Origin: Toxoplasma gondii ME49
Lineage: Eukaryota; Apicomplexa; Conoidasida; Eucoccidiorida; Sarcocystidae
Length of the DNA: 64,000 nucleotides
Assembly: GCF_000006565.2 (NCBI RefSeq)
Contig: NC_031475.1
Coordinates: 4,511,601 to 4,575,600, forward strand
Direction: 5' to 3'
How positions within the stretch are numbered: the stretch's first letter is position 1; every line of letters starts with the position of its first letter. A model generated the notes under the pieces. The model did no database searches. It was not told where the DNA came from and was given only the letters and a program-made list of their open reading frames with translations. Below, in pieces: positions 35,539 to 47,133 of the stretch. Made by a program: the position numbers and the translations under genes.

Positions 35539-38500
35539 CTACATCTTCTCAATGATCACGTTCATAATCGTTGTTACTGCGTCCTCGCATAACTCCTTCG
35601 TGTTGCCGGTGATGTCGCAGAGTGAGGATAGAACAATGATTTTGTCGGTAACGTCCACATCTGCCGTTGCCTGGTGACAGACGTGTCAGGGTTACATTGA
35701 ACAACTGTTGATAAAAGCTGTGTTGCTACTCACCACGTAGAATCTCCCCTTCTCCAGTTTCACGCCATGTGCCACCGGTGTGCCGTTGACTTGAAGGTAG
35801 TTAGTCGCAGCTGTGGGCGAGCACGGATTTCCGAGCTGAACTTCCACTCTATAACGGCCGTTGTCGGGCACGGAAAGAGACCAGAAGTTAGTCCGACAGT
35901 CCTAAAGGATATGGCTATCAGTTATTGGAGACAGTATCGCAGAGACAGCAACTACCCACAGCTCCTCTCTTGCATTCGTCGCTTGATGCGGCTGGGGGAA
36001 AGAGTATTCCCTCTTTGTTCAAAGGGTTTGAAAATCCTAATTCAGGACATTTTGTCGCCTCAGCAGGCCGCAACCACCCTGAAAAAGAATTGAAGTTCGC
36101 AGTGTGGCAACGAAGGTGCAACATTTACCTACCATACACGACACCCTGTTGGCGTCGTTTGACGCTGCCATTATCCAAGAGCCATCCCTGATGACCTTTG
36201 CGTTTACGGCTACAGCATCCATACACGTGCGATAATAAGTGCTCACTGATTCAGGGGCACCCGTTCCAAAGGATATTTTATACTTGATTGGAGCACGGGA
36301 AAGCAACGATTCGGTGCATGACGTCTTTGAGAACGAAAGGGAAGAGTCGCTGGGGCCGTGGGCATACGACGAAATGCCGTTTTGTGATGATGCGGGGAAC
36401 GACTTGCGAGGGCCGGTGACTGTGACCAGCATCCGGCAAGCGCTGAATGCACTGCACACTCCAGAATGCAAGGCAGCCTTGCATAGACTGGATTCAGGAG
36501 CGTAGACATCAGTTCCATAAACGTATCCCTCCAGACTCAAGGCGCAAGAGCGAGGGCAAACAGCGAAGAATTGTTCTCCCTCCTGAAGTGGTAGCAGCTC
36601 TGGAATATCTTCCATCGTGCTGGCACAGTTCTGTGCAAGTAAATTACAGTTTCTGCCATGACCGAAAGTTGAGGCAGGTGCTTACGTCGATGGCGAATTT
36701 AGGTGTTTCAGCTTCCGTGTCGAGACCCTCCTCCGGTAGGCTGCACGCTGTCCCAAGAAACTCAAAAGAACCACCGGAGTCCTCTCCATTGACATACATT
36801 TGGGAGATAGTCGCCCGGACCTAAAGACCCGTTAAAGCAAGTGGTTGAACAGGCGTACCGCGTTGAGTCTCACATAATTCGTGATGGCCGGCTGTTTAAG
36901 CTTGTATGAATTGTGTTCCATGCTTTGCGTGTGAAGTATTCCAAACGTATCTCCTGCCTCATCATCTCCGTCACCTGAAGTCTTCGCCGTGGTTCTACGA
37001 ATGTGTGCCATGCGGGGGAGCCCGCCTACCGGAGAAGGATAATACTATTTCCGACGGCCACGTTACTGCGTCGCCCCGAGGCTTGAACCGGAAGTGAGTG
37101 CTGCAATGTAGGCAGCCTTGCGACAGATGGCAATGGGTTACCACGTAATAGCAATTTACATCTGCACAGGTCGGTTGAATCTGACGACTATATACTCCCC
37201 AACGCCTGCAAGTATCCGTGAATGCCGCTTTGTGATGTTGCAGGACAGCCAACTATGCATACCATTTCCTCCGGCGGTACGCCAGACTCCGTTTTTCACA
37301 TCCATGTTTCTTCCATTCAGGGCAGCCTGACAACCAAATTCTTCTGACAGCTGTGATGATGCCTCACACTCAGCGAACGTGGGACCGCCGACGAGAGACA
37401 GCACTTGCTGCTGGCCGCCTGAAAATGGAGTTGCACTGTGATAAAGTAGAATTGTGTAGATGTGTGGGTTCAGTACCACATGATTGGGCGTTCGCCTTCT
37501 TTCCTTCGAGAAACAGCAGGAATGGAACCCCTTTGTCGGTGACGTCGAAAGAAATAAGGCCTCCTTCAGGAAAGCTTATTTGCCATATCTTCATTAGACT
37601 GCTATCAAGCGCTGAGCTAAGAGGATTCGTTCCGCGGTAAACCGAGAGGTCGTCGCCCGTATCGTGAGCCGTCCACGGCTGCTTTTCTGAAGGTGAGAGT
37701 GGCAGAGTTGCTCGGCCGGATGATGCAACATAGACGTCGACGGGCATGTTGGCTGAGAACTCGAAGTAATCCACTGCGGGATCAGAGGGACCGCGTATTG
37801 TCTTCATTCCCTGGTACTTCTGTGGAATATCCGCGACAACAAACTGTTCACTGTCAGCAAACGCCTTTTCTCCGCTGTAAAGAAGCGAGATTTGGAACAG
37901 CTGTGGATCAAGTCTGACACCAAACAGCCTGTGTGCTTGTGTCTATGCGACAACTCTGTATTAATTCCTACCCGGAGACTTTAACTGGAGAGCTGGGACT
38001 AGACGTGAAGAAATATTTGCCTGAAATCACTTCTTTCTTGACTCCTGGCGACTGCCAAGAGAGTCTGGGTGATGGAGGTGTGTTTAGATCCCAAATGCGA
38101 TGATGGCAAAAGCATAAAAGAACTAACTTTAAAGAGGCGCTATCTGAGTTTTCGTATTTGAAGTGGCAGGTATGTACCAGCTCCACGCGTAGTTTGTATT
38201 TCTCTCCGGCCGTCAGCTCCAGAGGGACCGATTCAGTTGTATGACTTCCAGGGTGCCCCGCAACAGCGGTCAGCGGCACAATTTTGTCCCCTATCGCATC
38301 AGTCTCAGTTGCAGGGGGCATTCTATCCACTATAATTGGCTGCTGGTTGAGAAATACGCGAACTCCACTGTCCGTCTCTGCAAAGGGCACGTCGCCTTCA
38401 CGTGAACGAGAGAAGCGGCTCCACTCCTTACCTATGCTGAACGTGAAGTCTCCTGAACGGGGAGCCAGGAGATATCCGTCCCATCCTGAGCAAAAGGTGG

Positions 38501-39627
38501 TCAAATGTATTGCTAGGTCTCTTTATTAGAAGCAAGTGTGCATACGGATTGAATATTGTTGCGAGGTGAGACCTTCTACCGGCCCAGCACCAGCAAAAAC
38601 AAAGTCAATTGCACGGTCAATCCTGATGGCTCGGGGAGCACCGCTAAAACGAGCGTTGCCGTAGTAATAACCCTTGATTCCGTCAGGAAAAGGCTCATCT
38701 TCATAGCTGTTATACCACATGTGGGATGCCAGTTGATTTGTTGCAGCTCTGTTTCGAAGTTTTACCCTGGAACTGTTTCGCAGTTTTCTGGCTGCGCAAA
38801 CAATCTTCTTCTGCCTGTTGCGATGTCATTCTGGATGGCAATGATATCCTTTTCAAGAGCACCAATTTTCCCTGAAGCCTCTTCGACTTTCTTCAAACAA
38901 CTCCGGCTGTGGGACAAGACTTTCTCGATCTTCTCGACTTGGCGCCCGACCGAGTCGTGTCTAGACCCGCAGGTTGCTGAATGCCTTGGGCCGAGGGTTA
39001 TTTCAGCAGTTCGGCGTTTGGTGTAACTCACGGCTTACCGGTGCAACATATCGTCGACTCGTGAAATGCTTCCATCAAGACGTGCAATCTAAATGACAGT
39101 GTGCGTTTCTAAATTCGGGCGCCACGGTCGGTCTCACTTACCATTTTCTCGGCTTCAGTGGCTTTCATCTCGAACGCCTCGCGGGATTTGCTTCTGACTT
39201 TGTCTGAGAGACCTTAGTTGCTCGTTTCGCTGCAATTTGGCTCCATGGATCTGCTCACCATAGTTGATCGGCGGAATACACCAGTTCCAGTCCCTTCCTC
39301 CTTTCCCCAAAAGTTGCACTTCGACATAGCACCACTCACCCCCTGGTTTTTTATAAAATCAACTGCCGATTTTGTCGGGCTTTGGCGTAAAGAGTCTCTC
39401 GACTTGCCGGCTTTTCCGTCTGGAGCTCTGGCCCCTGTGCAGTCTGTGTACGTTTGGTCGTCCTGTACAAAGGCAGCGGCACACAATCTTCCATCAACTG
39501 TTCGACGGTGCTGCTTGCGAAACTGAGTTAACTGTTGGAGTGGGCCCAGATTGTACCCCACATCCTGCGCGAGACATTGCTGCCACGGAATAATTGAGGC
39601 AGCGAATAGCAAACGGCCGAGCATCAT
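35539..39627 (-). CDS. FNPA: Secreted LCCL/PA14 multidomain adhesive protein of CCp5/FNPA type
   Basis: Eighteen exons fit in phase: 39627-39408, 39342-39259, 39203-39142, 39088-39039, 38960-38766, 38706-38546, 38485-38128, 38064-37972, 37928-37477, 37418-37254, 37205-37160, 37100-37030, 36974-36859, 36820-36686, 36630-36129, 36078-35960, 35901-35734, 35670-35539; about 1042 residues. There is a signal peptide (residues 1-20). Then comes a Cys-rich FN2-like module ending PDGKAGGEWCYVE and NWCIPP (about 50-100), and a predicted coiled coil (about 105-200). A PA14 lectin-like domain follows (about 204-410; YYYGNARF, RWDGYLLAPRSGDFTF, KLSWQSPG). An F5/8C discoidin-like domain (about 560-720; EYIVVRFNRPV, FRFKPRGDAVTWPSEI) and an LCCL domain (about 745-830; VYGTDVYAPESSLCKAALHSGV) come next. 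A final Cys-containing module has GRYRVEVQLGNP. LCCL (CCp) proteins act in gamete/oocyst-stage surface or crystalloid complexes; that role is inferred. The PA14 fold here is an adhesive module and nothing indicates a toxin. Introns are exceptionally short. Confidence 0.88.
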
Positions 39628-40697
39628 GGATACGTGGAGGTTTAGTCACAGCAGTCTCCTACAATGCATTCCAAGGCGCCTTGCAGTCAAGTCTGGTGTG
39701 TGAAGCACCTTCTTCCGATATACAGAGGCACGATGTTGCTCTGTTCACCTTAGGTGATTAATCCCGGTGTCAGTACACTCACGTGCATCTGGGTCCTCAA
39801 GTTTAAGCTTCGCATGTTACTTGAAGACTAAGATGTATCGGTATATAATCTACGCCCTTCGTCGTCTTAATGCACTCACACATCTGCTTTAGATTTTCTT
39901 TGAAACACATTTCCCTTTCCGCCGTTAGGATGATCTCACAGTAGCAGGATCATCAAGTGTAGGAGGCATGTGACGAGAAGAAGTATCCTAACAGTGTGCA
40001 TGCGACCTCCTGTGTCCAAGGCTTTTTCACAAACTTCAGCCGCACAACCAGAATGTTTCGTCGCTCGAGTGTAGCTTAGCTGGATTCCACCCCTAATTTC
40101 TCAACTGTCTTGTAAACCGGAACGATTGGTTATTCGCGTTAAATGGAGTGCACGCTTAGAGTCGGCATCGTGACCCGATAGTCTTCACTGTCATTCAGCG
40201 GACATCGCATATACCGCGCTGCTGTTGATTCACTCTCGCTTGTTGTTTTGTGGCCTACACCGTCGCACGCGTATATTGCAACATCTTGAAGGCCAAGACG
40301 TCTGTAGAATGGTTGTCTGCAGTGGGGTCGCTCTCATGTAAGACCGTAACACAGTAGCTGACGTTGATATGAGTGTCATCAACTACTTCGTGCTCACCCA
40401 AAAAAAACACGGCAAAGCTTTTTATACCGCATTACTAAGACACAGAGATAGGTTAGCCACAACTATCTTATGGGCAGTTGCATTTGAGCATTTGTTGTAG
40501 GTACGACTTGAAACTCAGCGCAGTGTGCTGCCGACATGTCTCGTTTGACATTATCGTAAGACAGTAGCCACAGCGCATTCCGCTGGCAAGATAAGCAGCC
40601 AGCGAGCAGGCTGCCATGCATAACGACCAGTCTTATCTGTGCGTATAACCATCACAGGAAAGAGAAAAGATCGCAGGTAGTTCGGCATCGGCAGGCG
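39628..40697. promoter_or_regulatory. Divergent intergenic region between the LCCL/PA14 and ankyrin genes
   Basis: About 1.07 kb separates divergent starts and should hold both promoters and 5' untranslated regions. A TGTGCATGCGAC stretch near 39995 contains a GCATGC core. No coding exon is evident. Confidence 0.4.
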
Positions 40698-43600
40698 ATG
40701 CCGTGCATAGCTGCTGAGGTTGATCACCGACAGCGAGTGACGTGGCGTGTACATACAGAAGAACCTTGTGTGACTGCATGTTCGCTACGTTCATTCTCCC
40801 TCGCCCCTGCTTGCATTCCTTCCGTCGAATACTGTGATATATACTGTGGGCTGTACTATGTCCCTTCCAAAAACTATGATGGCAAGCGCCACTCTCACAT
40901 GGGTGTGCCTCTGTGCTACGGTCGCGGCAGGCAGTCGCTCGAAAGTAAGATTCGTTTTTGAGTAATTCTAGTTTCGTAGAAAATCACTCGAACACAGGAC
41001 ATGCTACCGGCGCTGCTGGGGGACCTTCAGGTCCCTCCTCACCCAGTTTTGTGAGAAAAAATGCCGGACACCAGCTGCTATGGCAAGACGGCAAACACAT
41101 TTCTTCCAGGAACATTCACATTGAGGAGAGTGCTGACGACCATCTAGACTCACTGCGATTCGGGAAGGAGAAACGCTCTCTCAGACGTTCCCTGGCAGAT
41201 TTATGGGCTTTCGAGAAAGGTAGATGGATTCGCATTGGCGTTATCATTTGTGTAACATCGTGTGAACGATAATTGAAGATGATGTGAAGGCACTTCAGGA
41301 AGTCGGTACGTCACTGTTTCACTGTACGAGATTGATCGTCAGTAATACAGTTTTCTGCAGCGACGGGCGAGAACGAAGCTTTGAACCAGCTAACGCAGGT
41401 ATGATAATGTTGAATTATTTTCTTGAGTTTTTGCCACTTCAGAGTGTCTCCCTAGATTGCGGCTATGAATGAAGCAGCACTGTAAGATCATCACCAAATT
41501 GTTGGAGCTTCCTCACAAACATGGAGTCAGCAGGGGCAGCAGAAGAACTTTTTAAGGCAACTCGTTCAGCATTGATGCGTTCACTTGCCCTACCACATGT
41601 CTTTCGGGTTTCGCAAAAAATGGGCATAGTGCCAATCGGGATAGGAGGAGCATTCAACCCGTCTGGTGTCATCGTCACGTGTTACTGCTTGATGGTGGGA
41701 GCAATCGATATCTACCACAAGGGTTGCATTTGTTCTGCATGCGGACCAACACTTCTGGGGCTAAAGGAAGAACCATCCTTGTGCAGTTTCTAAAAGCTTC
41801 CACGAACCTGTTGCAAAGCAGCGGGTGGTTTTCGAGGTAGGCGCCCCCAGGGTGACCGAGCAAAAACAAAGTGATGTCGAGGGCAGACTGCTTCTGCTTC
41901 TTGTTGCATGCTCAACAGTTGTGTTCCTTACTCTCAGCCAACAAAATCCTGATACACTGAAATCCACCGTAAGCGACAGGCGACCTCCATCAACTAGACC
42001 AGCCTTAGAAATAGACATTCGTGGATTCTTGGAACCGCAAGAACCTGTGTCTGTTCTGTATTTTGTTGACATTTTCTTAAGATGGTCACCTTTTACGCGG
42101 TGTGATCCGCCACATCAACAGCACAGCTTCTGTTCACAATACCAGGTTCGCATGCAGGTTCAATGTTCGTGCTAGTTAATGTACAAAATCATTTAAGCGA
42201 TGAAACAACTGAAATCCTGACATCCTTCAATATACTTGATTCTTTTGCCGACTACTTCGTGAAAAGAAATAGTGAAACTTGAAAACAACTTGATGGAAAC
42301 CGTTTGGGATCACGAACGTGTGGAAAAGCGGAGTTCCATGTGTTAGTCGGTTTCGAAAAAGAGAGGACACCATCTCTTCATCTCTCTTTCGATGTCGCGC
42401 GTCGTGTCTCCGCACCGGGCGGATGTGCCCGCTTCGGAAAAGCAGAAACCATCCACCGACGATGGCCTCCAGAGATCAGACTCAAAACGCGGTGGCAACT
42501 TGACAAACAGCAAAAAGCGGATGCAGCTTGAAGTTAGTATGCTCCCAAGCGCGCGGCAGCCGGGTCGCCTACTCTGTTGTGGAGCTACCTACGGTCTGGG
42601 TCTGCAAATATCGTTGACACGGCTGCTGTTTTCGTTTGTTCTTAGCTCCTTGACGAAATCATGAAGGAGGCGCCGGATATGAACAAACTCAGGTATCCTA
42701 CAAACCACAGCCCACTGCCCCTTCGCACGCTTTCACCTCACGAAAAATACTGCCAATGGAAGTATGCTGATTTTCACGCTTACTCTTTCAGTCTGCAAAA
42801 ACATCAGCACCTGATTGTTTATCCTCCTCACAAATCAGCTACTTCAGCCACGAAGCGGCGTAGGAGTGCTTTCCCAACTGCCCGCTTTCCTCACTTTGTA
42901 CATACTACCTTCACGCCTAAGTGGTTGCTAACTGTTGAGATCCCTGACTCTGTTCCTGGTGAGGTCAGGACCGGCTGAAGTGACTTTGATGCGTCGGTTG
43001 CTTCCGTCAAGTAGTACTATGACCAAGACATCATCATGATGGCTTCTTCTTGGGCACTGTGTCACGGTTGCCAATTTGAATCATTTCCACCAGCACAGGG
43101 TCTTGCATGTTTCAGGATGCTCCAGACTTTTGATGTCGACTACAGCGTCAAAGATCCTCAGAGTGGAATGACCATCCTCCACCACGGTGGGTCGGTGTTG
43201 TTCTCTGCGGTTACGGAGGCCATACCAACGAACGAATGAGGCAAATAACTACTGAAGAGCTCGCGGGGGTGCGAGTTTGCTGCCATGTGCGTTTATTCTG
43301 ATACAGCGGCTTTTTATGGAGAGGTCGACCTATTTCAGCTAGGACTAGACGCAGGTACACTGATCAGCAGATATCAGCTTCAGTCCTTCCCCAACACCGC
43401 TACCTATTTACTTGTTCAACGAAGCCGTCGTCTTCGAATGAACGACTGCCCCTAGGTCTTTCAGTTAACGAGACGACGAAGCTTGGACGAACACCACTTC
43501 ACTTCGCGTGTGCGGGAAATCAGAGGTCGGCAGTAGCCTTCCTTTTGAAGCACGGCGCAGAGGTCAACGCTCAAACGTGCGCAGGGTAAGGCGGTCTCTT

Positions 43601-44067
43601 CGCACAGACTCTTGACACAGCCATTCTCATCAATGCATCGACAGATAAACAGATTCGCTGACATCTTGCAAGGCTGAACGGGGGGCATGACCAGTTTGCC
43701 AATCACCACTTTGGAGGATACAGCATTGACTGCATGCGGCTTCCTTGCAGGTTGACGCCGCTTCATCTAGCAGTCCGAGAGAATGCAACTGCTGCGGTGA
43801 GTTGAAGATAAAACCCTCGGCGCCCAGTGCACCATCCTACCAGCTACTAAAGAACCCGTGAGGCATACACACCTGAGGCTGACTTTTCTTGCTCCTCAGA
43901 TTAAGTCCCTACTTTTTAGCAAAGAAGCAGAAGGCCTTGTTGTAGAGATTGAAATGGAAGACATGGAGAGGAAGACGCCGCTATCCATGGCAACGAACAA
44001 GCAGATCAGAGACATGCTACTTCGGTACAAGAGAGGAATTGCGAAGCAGGAGCTGCCTAATGAGTGA
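40698..44067 (+). CDS. Ankyrin-repeat protein
   Basis: Thirteen exons chain in phase: 40698 (or ATG 40899)-40944, 40998-41219, 41279-41305, 41361-41398, 41456-41481, 41797-41836, 42347-42532, 42646-42692, 43116-43186, 43307-43354, 43465-43585, 43751-43796 and 43900-44067; about 428 residues from the upstream ATG. The C-terminal half has ankyrin repeats: GMTILHHAAFYGEVDLFQL, then GRTPLHFACAGNQRSAVAFL and LLKHGAEVNAQ, then LTPLHLAVREN, with KTPLSMATNKQIRDML as a capping helix. The N-terminal half is low-complexity and charged, with a helical stretch (VKALQEVATGENEAL). Ankyrin repeats mediate protein-protein contact, and the partner is unknown. The first four introns are only 53-59 nt, like those of the neighbouring LCCL gene. 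Uncertain points are the start codon and the 41482-42346 interval. The latter contains a long open frame in the same phase that could be coding. Confidence 0.72.
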
Positions 44068-44206
44068 CACGCTCCCCAGTTTTCTTGAAAAGTAAGCGGA
44101 TTGGCAGATGCGTGTTTGTCTTGACGAAATATTGTCCATATAAGAGGTGGTAGAGAAATAACTTGATCCAAAAAATGTCGCATCGACGTCCGATGATGAG
44201 CCACCG

Positions 44207-45671
44207 TTACACAACGAAGAACTGGCTCGGAACCTTTGTTTGCGACTTCTGAATCACCCATTCGCTCAGAAATTTCTCGAGTCGATCGTAAGCTGCAGGT
44301 GGTTCTCCTGTAACGCAAAAAACAATGGAAGGGAAATCCTTAATGAAAGCACAAATGCAGCAGCAGTGCTGAGTAAGCAATGATTCCGAAAACACCCCGT
44401 TGCAGGAGGCTCTCCGCGTTTGATTCATTGGTCAGCTCACGAGAGATTCGCCTCACCTAAACTAGCCTTACCAGAGGTACACAAGTATTTCGCGCCATCA
44501 ACAATGTCATCAAGATCGGTGATGACACGGAAATTCTGGTCGAAGATTCTTCGGACCGGTCCAGCGATGGGAGTTATTTCCTACAGATATTCAGACAGCC
44601 CACAAAAACTTACAGTTTTAGGTTGCTACCACTGCACGGTGACGCTGGAGAACTAACTTTCATCGAACAGTGTGACTCCGCACCTTAGTGATCTGTTGAT
44701 AAAGAGACTCCATGGATTTGATGTAGGGGCGGACGAAGAAAGGAGTGCCGTCGTCGTGTTTATCGCCGTTGCGGTAAAGCCACATTAATCTAGGAGCTGG
44801 AATTTGAACTCCGAACCGCTGGATACCCAAGGTACCGGGGGTGACAACGGGTTTTCGAGCTGCAACCATGCAGATGTCGAAAGCACCAAGCGGCACAAAC
44901 CGTCGTTAGTACATCAAGGAGTGGTAGCACCAAACACTACTGCCTTTAGACCGTAACAGATTCACAGCCTGGCACACGTTGAGACCATCAAAGTGTTCCT
45001 GTCTTGTTTTAGTCGCGTGAAAGTGTTGATAGCACATACGACGCAGCAGCCGGATCGGAAGCACGGAGAGTGCTGCTGACTTTAGTTCTTCATCAGTTTC
45101 AATCAGATGCGCAGCTAAGACTTACGTCGCTTAATGACAGAGGAGTAGACTTCGTGGCATCTACTTGGAGACTCCGTCAATCCGTCGTAGGCATATAAGT
45201 ATTCTCTACCAGCAATTCCTCTACCATTTCCGAACTCGTCAAACCGTTCTCGGTGCGATCCCTGCACGAAACATGAAATGAAAACATCCGAATTGGCTTG
45301 GTCAGCTCCTCACAAGAGTTAAGATAACACGTAAAGTCAGCACGGTCGCGCAGTCTGGCCCATCTGCCAGTGATGGGTCTGTCAGCAAGGCTTACCGTGT
45401 AGTAGGCCGTGTCGGTTAGCCGTTCAAAAACATTTTTGTGTCCTGTCGCCTTCTTGGCGGGAAGGCATGGCCTCGTGACGAAGGTGGCTTCAGGGAAATC
45501 GTATGCACTTGTCCGAAGCGGCGTGACAACCGTAGGCGGACACGGCGGATAGGGCGGAGGAAAGTACTCGCCCGGTCTTTCTGCCTGTCGTGTCGCCATT
45601 AGTTCATCCTGTACGACACGGTGAGTCAAAACTAAAGGCATATGCGTGTACGTTTGGTGCAGCGTTTCCAT
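44207..45671 (-). CDS. DCX: Apicortin / doublecortin-domain protein (partial p25-alpha plus DCX)
   Basis: Five exons agree in phase: 45671-45396, 45261-45126, 44859-44684, 44580-44472 and 44307-44207, giving about 265 residues. A Pro-rich N-terminus is followed by a partial p25-alpha (TPPP) module (about residues 80-115), with FERLTDTAYYT joined across the first intron to GSHRERFDEFGNGRGIAGRE. The doublecortin domain (about 160-240) shows LMWLYRNGDKHDDG, a PFFVRPYIKSMESL segment, GPVRRIFDQNFRVITDLDDI and DGAKYLCTSGEPP. The tail ends QFFVV. This p25-alpha/DCX combination defines apicortin. The Toxoplasma protein binds and curves the tubulin fibres of the conoid and matters for invasion. The family is nearly confined to apicomplexans, chromerids and a few early-branching lineages. 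It is divergent from the SPEF1-like gene, with about 1.5 kb between start codons. Confidence 0.93.
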
Positions 45672-47133
45672 AAATCCTGCTTTAATAATGCTGCGGGTAG
45701 TGCTCAGAAGTGCATTATTCTTCTATTACCCGTCGAGCAAGCTTCCATGGGATGCCGCACGCCATTTCCCGGCGATAACCTGAATTGAGTGACCTCTGCC
45801 AGGTTTGGCGTGCTTGAAAGCGTGAACTGCGGAGAGTTTTCCTTGGGACCTCCTGCTGATAGGGACGCCTGCGGGTGGTATTTCCTTTCGATATGGACGC
45901 TTGCGGACTAAAAAGTCAGTTGGTACGAACCGGCCAAAATGCTCCGTTAGAGGCAAAGTCCAGCTAGCGAGTGTAGCCAACGAATGTTGGGCTGCAGGGG
46001 AACAAAGATACGTAGCATCGCAACCCGGACGCAGAGCCACAAGAGGCAGTAGAAATACATGGAAAGGAGTCAGGCTTCCAGGGAGCCACACGGTACCTCA
46101 AGGCAGACACGAAATTAACTCATTGTCCTCTGCGGAGTTCGTGTCCCAACCATGCTGGTATCTCTTCCCTATGCTGTCTTGATGCACAAGACAGACTAGC
46201 TTGGGGCCGCGGCTGGCAACAGAAAGCACGTTTCTCGGCGTCGCTGCGCTTCCGCTAAAAACACGAACATGGGGATATTACGCTCCAGAGTCAATGTCGG
46301 TCAAAACTATGCTTGCATCATTGTACCAGCAACTGCACGGGGGAGCCCCATTATTCGTAACTGCCCGGTCCCTTTCTCGGATTCTCCCGAACAGGCCAGT
46401 TACAACCGGCTGCATCTGAGAAAAGAGACAACAGCACGCCAGCGCTCGCACGACTGTTCTAATGGCGCATGCTGGATCGTTCGCTGAATTTGCACAACCA
46501 AAAGGCTGTCACAGAGAAATGTGGTTTTCTCTTCCAAGCTTTTTTTGAAACCATTTCTCCTGACAGAGGTAGCGAGTCTGTGGCCGTAGTCATTGACGTG
46601 GTCTGGGTCGGCGGCGGCGGTGCTCGTGGTGAACTACAGTTTTTGCGTCGCTCCCGCCCCCCCTCCCCCCCACCCAACTTGATCGTAAATATTTACATTC
46701 TGTTTTGCATATTATCCTCGGGTACTCCGAAGGACACAACATACATAGCTGATCGTGTGCGGCCTTCTCGGACCTCGGAGGATAAGGCGTCGCCACAGTT
46801 TTTATACGAGTGCGTCGGGCGTCATTTGTTGCCAGTCCGTACATTCTAGATTCAGCGTAGCAGCAGAATCTTTTCGGGCAAACAGGCCAATCATGGCGAG
46901 CTCTGCCTCGCTCCATGCTTCTTTTCCCAAGGGAGCATCTAAAAGTATGCTGAGAGGTAGCCTTTCTTAGAAGGAGCTAGTCAGAAATATCGTAGTGCCG
47001 GTTGCTCTGAACGACCGTAGTGCCGCTTCGTCAGAACACTTCCACCAACTGTGTTTCACGTAGGTTTCACATGCCCTTGGTTTTCTGTGGGACGAACAGG
47101 CGACGGAGACTACGGATCAGTCGATTACGAAAT
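45672..47133. promoter_or_regulatory. Divergent intergenic region between apicortin and the SPEF1-like gene
   Basis: About 1.46 kb that should contain both promoters. A GGC repeat (about 46608-46621) and a C-rich tract (about 46651-46676) form a short strand-asymmetric G/C-rich element in its middle. Frames such as 46469-46849 plus and 45726-46091 minus have no motif support. Confidence 0.45.
46608..46676. repeat. GGC-repeat and C-rich tract in a divergent promoter region
   Basis: A GGC-type repeat is followed about 30 bases later by a run of C with only a few T and A interruptions (Cx7, Cx7 blocks). Such tracts can adopt G-quadruplex or i-motif structures or mark nucleosome-poor promoter DNA. 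The function is inferred only. Confidence 0.6.

Noticed and set aside
35539..39627. PA14 domain considered as evidence of a toxin component
   Set aside because: The architecture (signal peptide, FN2-like, PA14, F5/8C, LCCL) is that of apicomplexan sexual-stage adhesive proteins; PA14 is a widespread carbohydrate-binding module.
40879..40944. Signal-peptide-like start (MMASATLTWVCLCATVAAG) for the ankyrin gene
   Set aside because: In this frame the next exon hits a stop; the phase that continues through exon 2 uses a different frame.
41521..41793. 90-codon frame in the ankyrin gene (AAEELFKATRSALMRSLA)
   Set aside because: It looks coding, but no acceptor enters this frame in the phase left by the preceding exon, so I did not include it; transcripts could reverse this.
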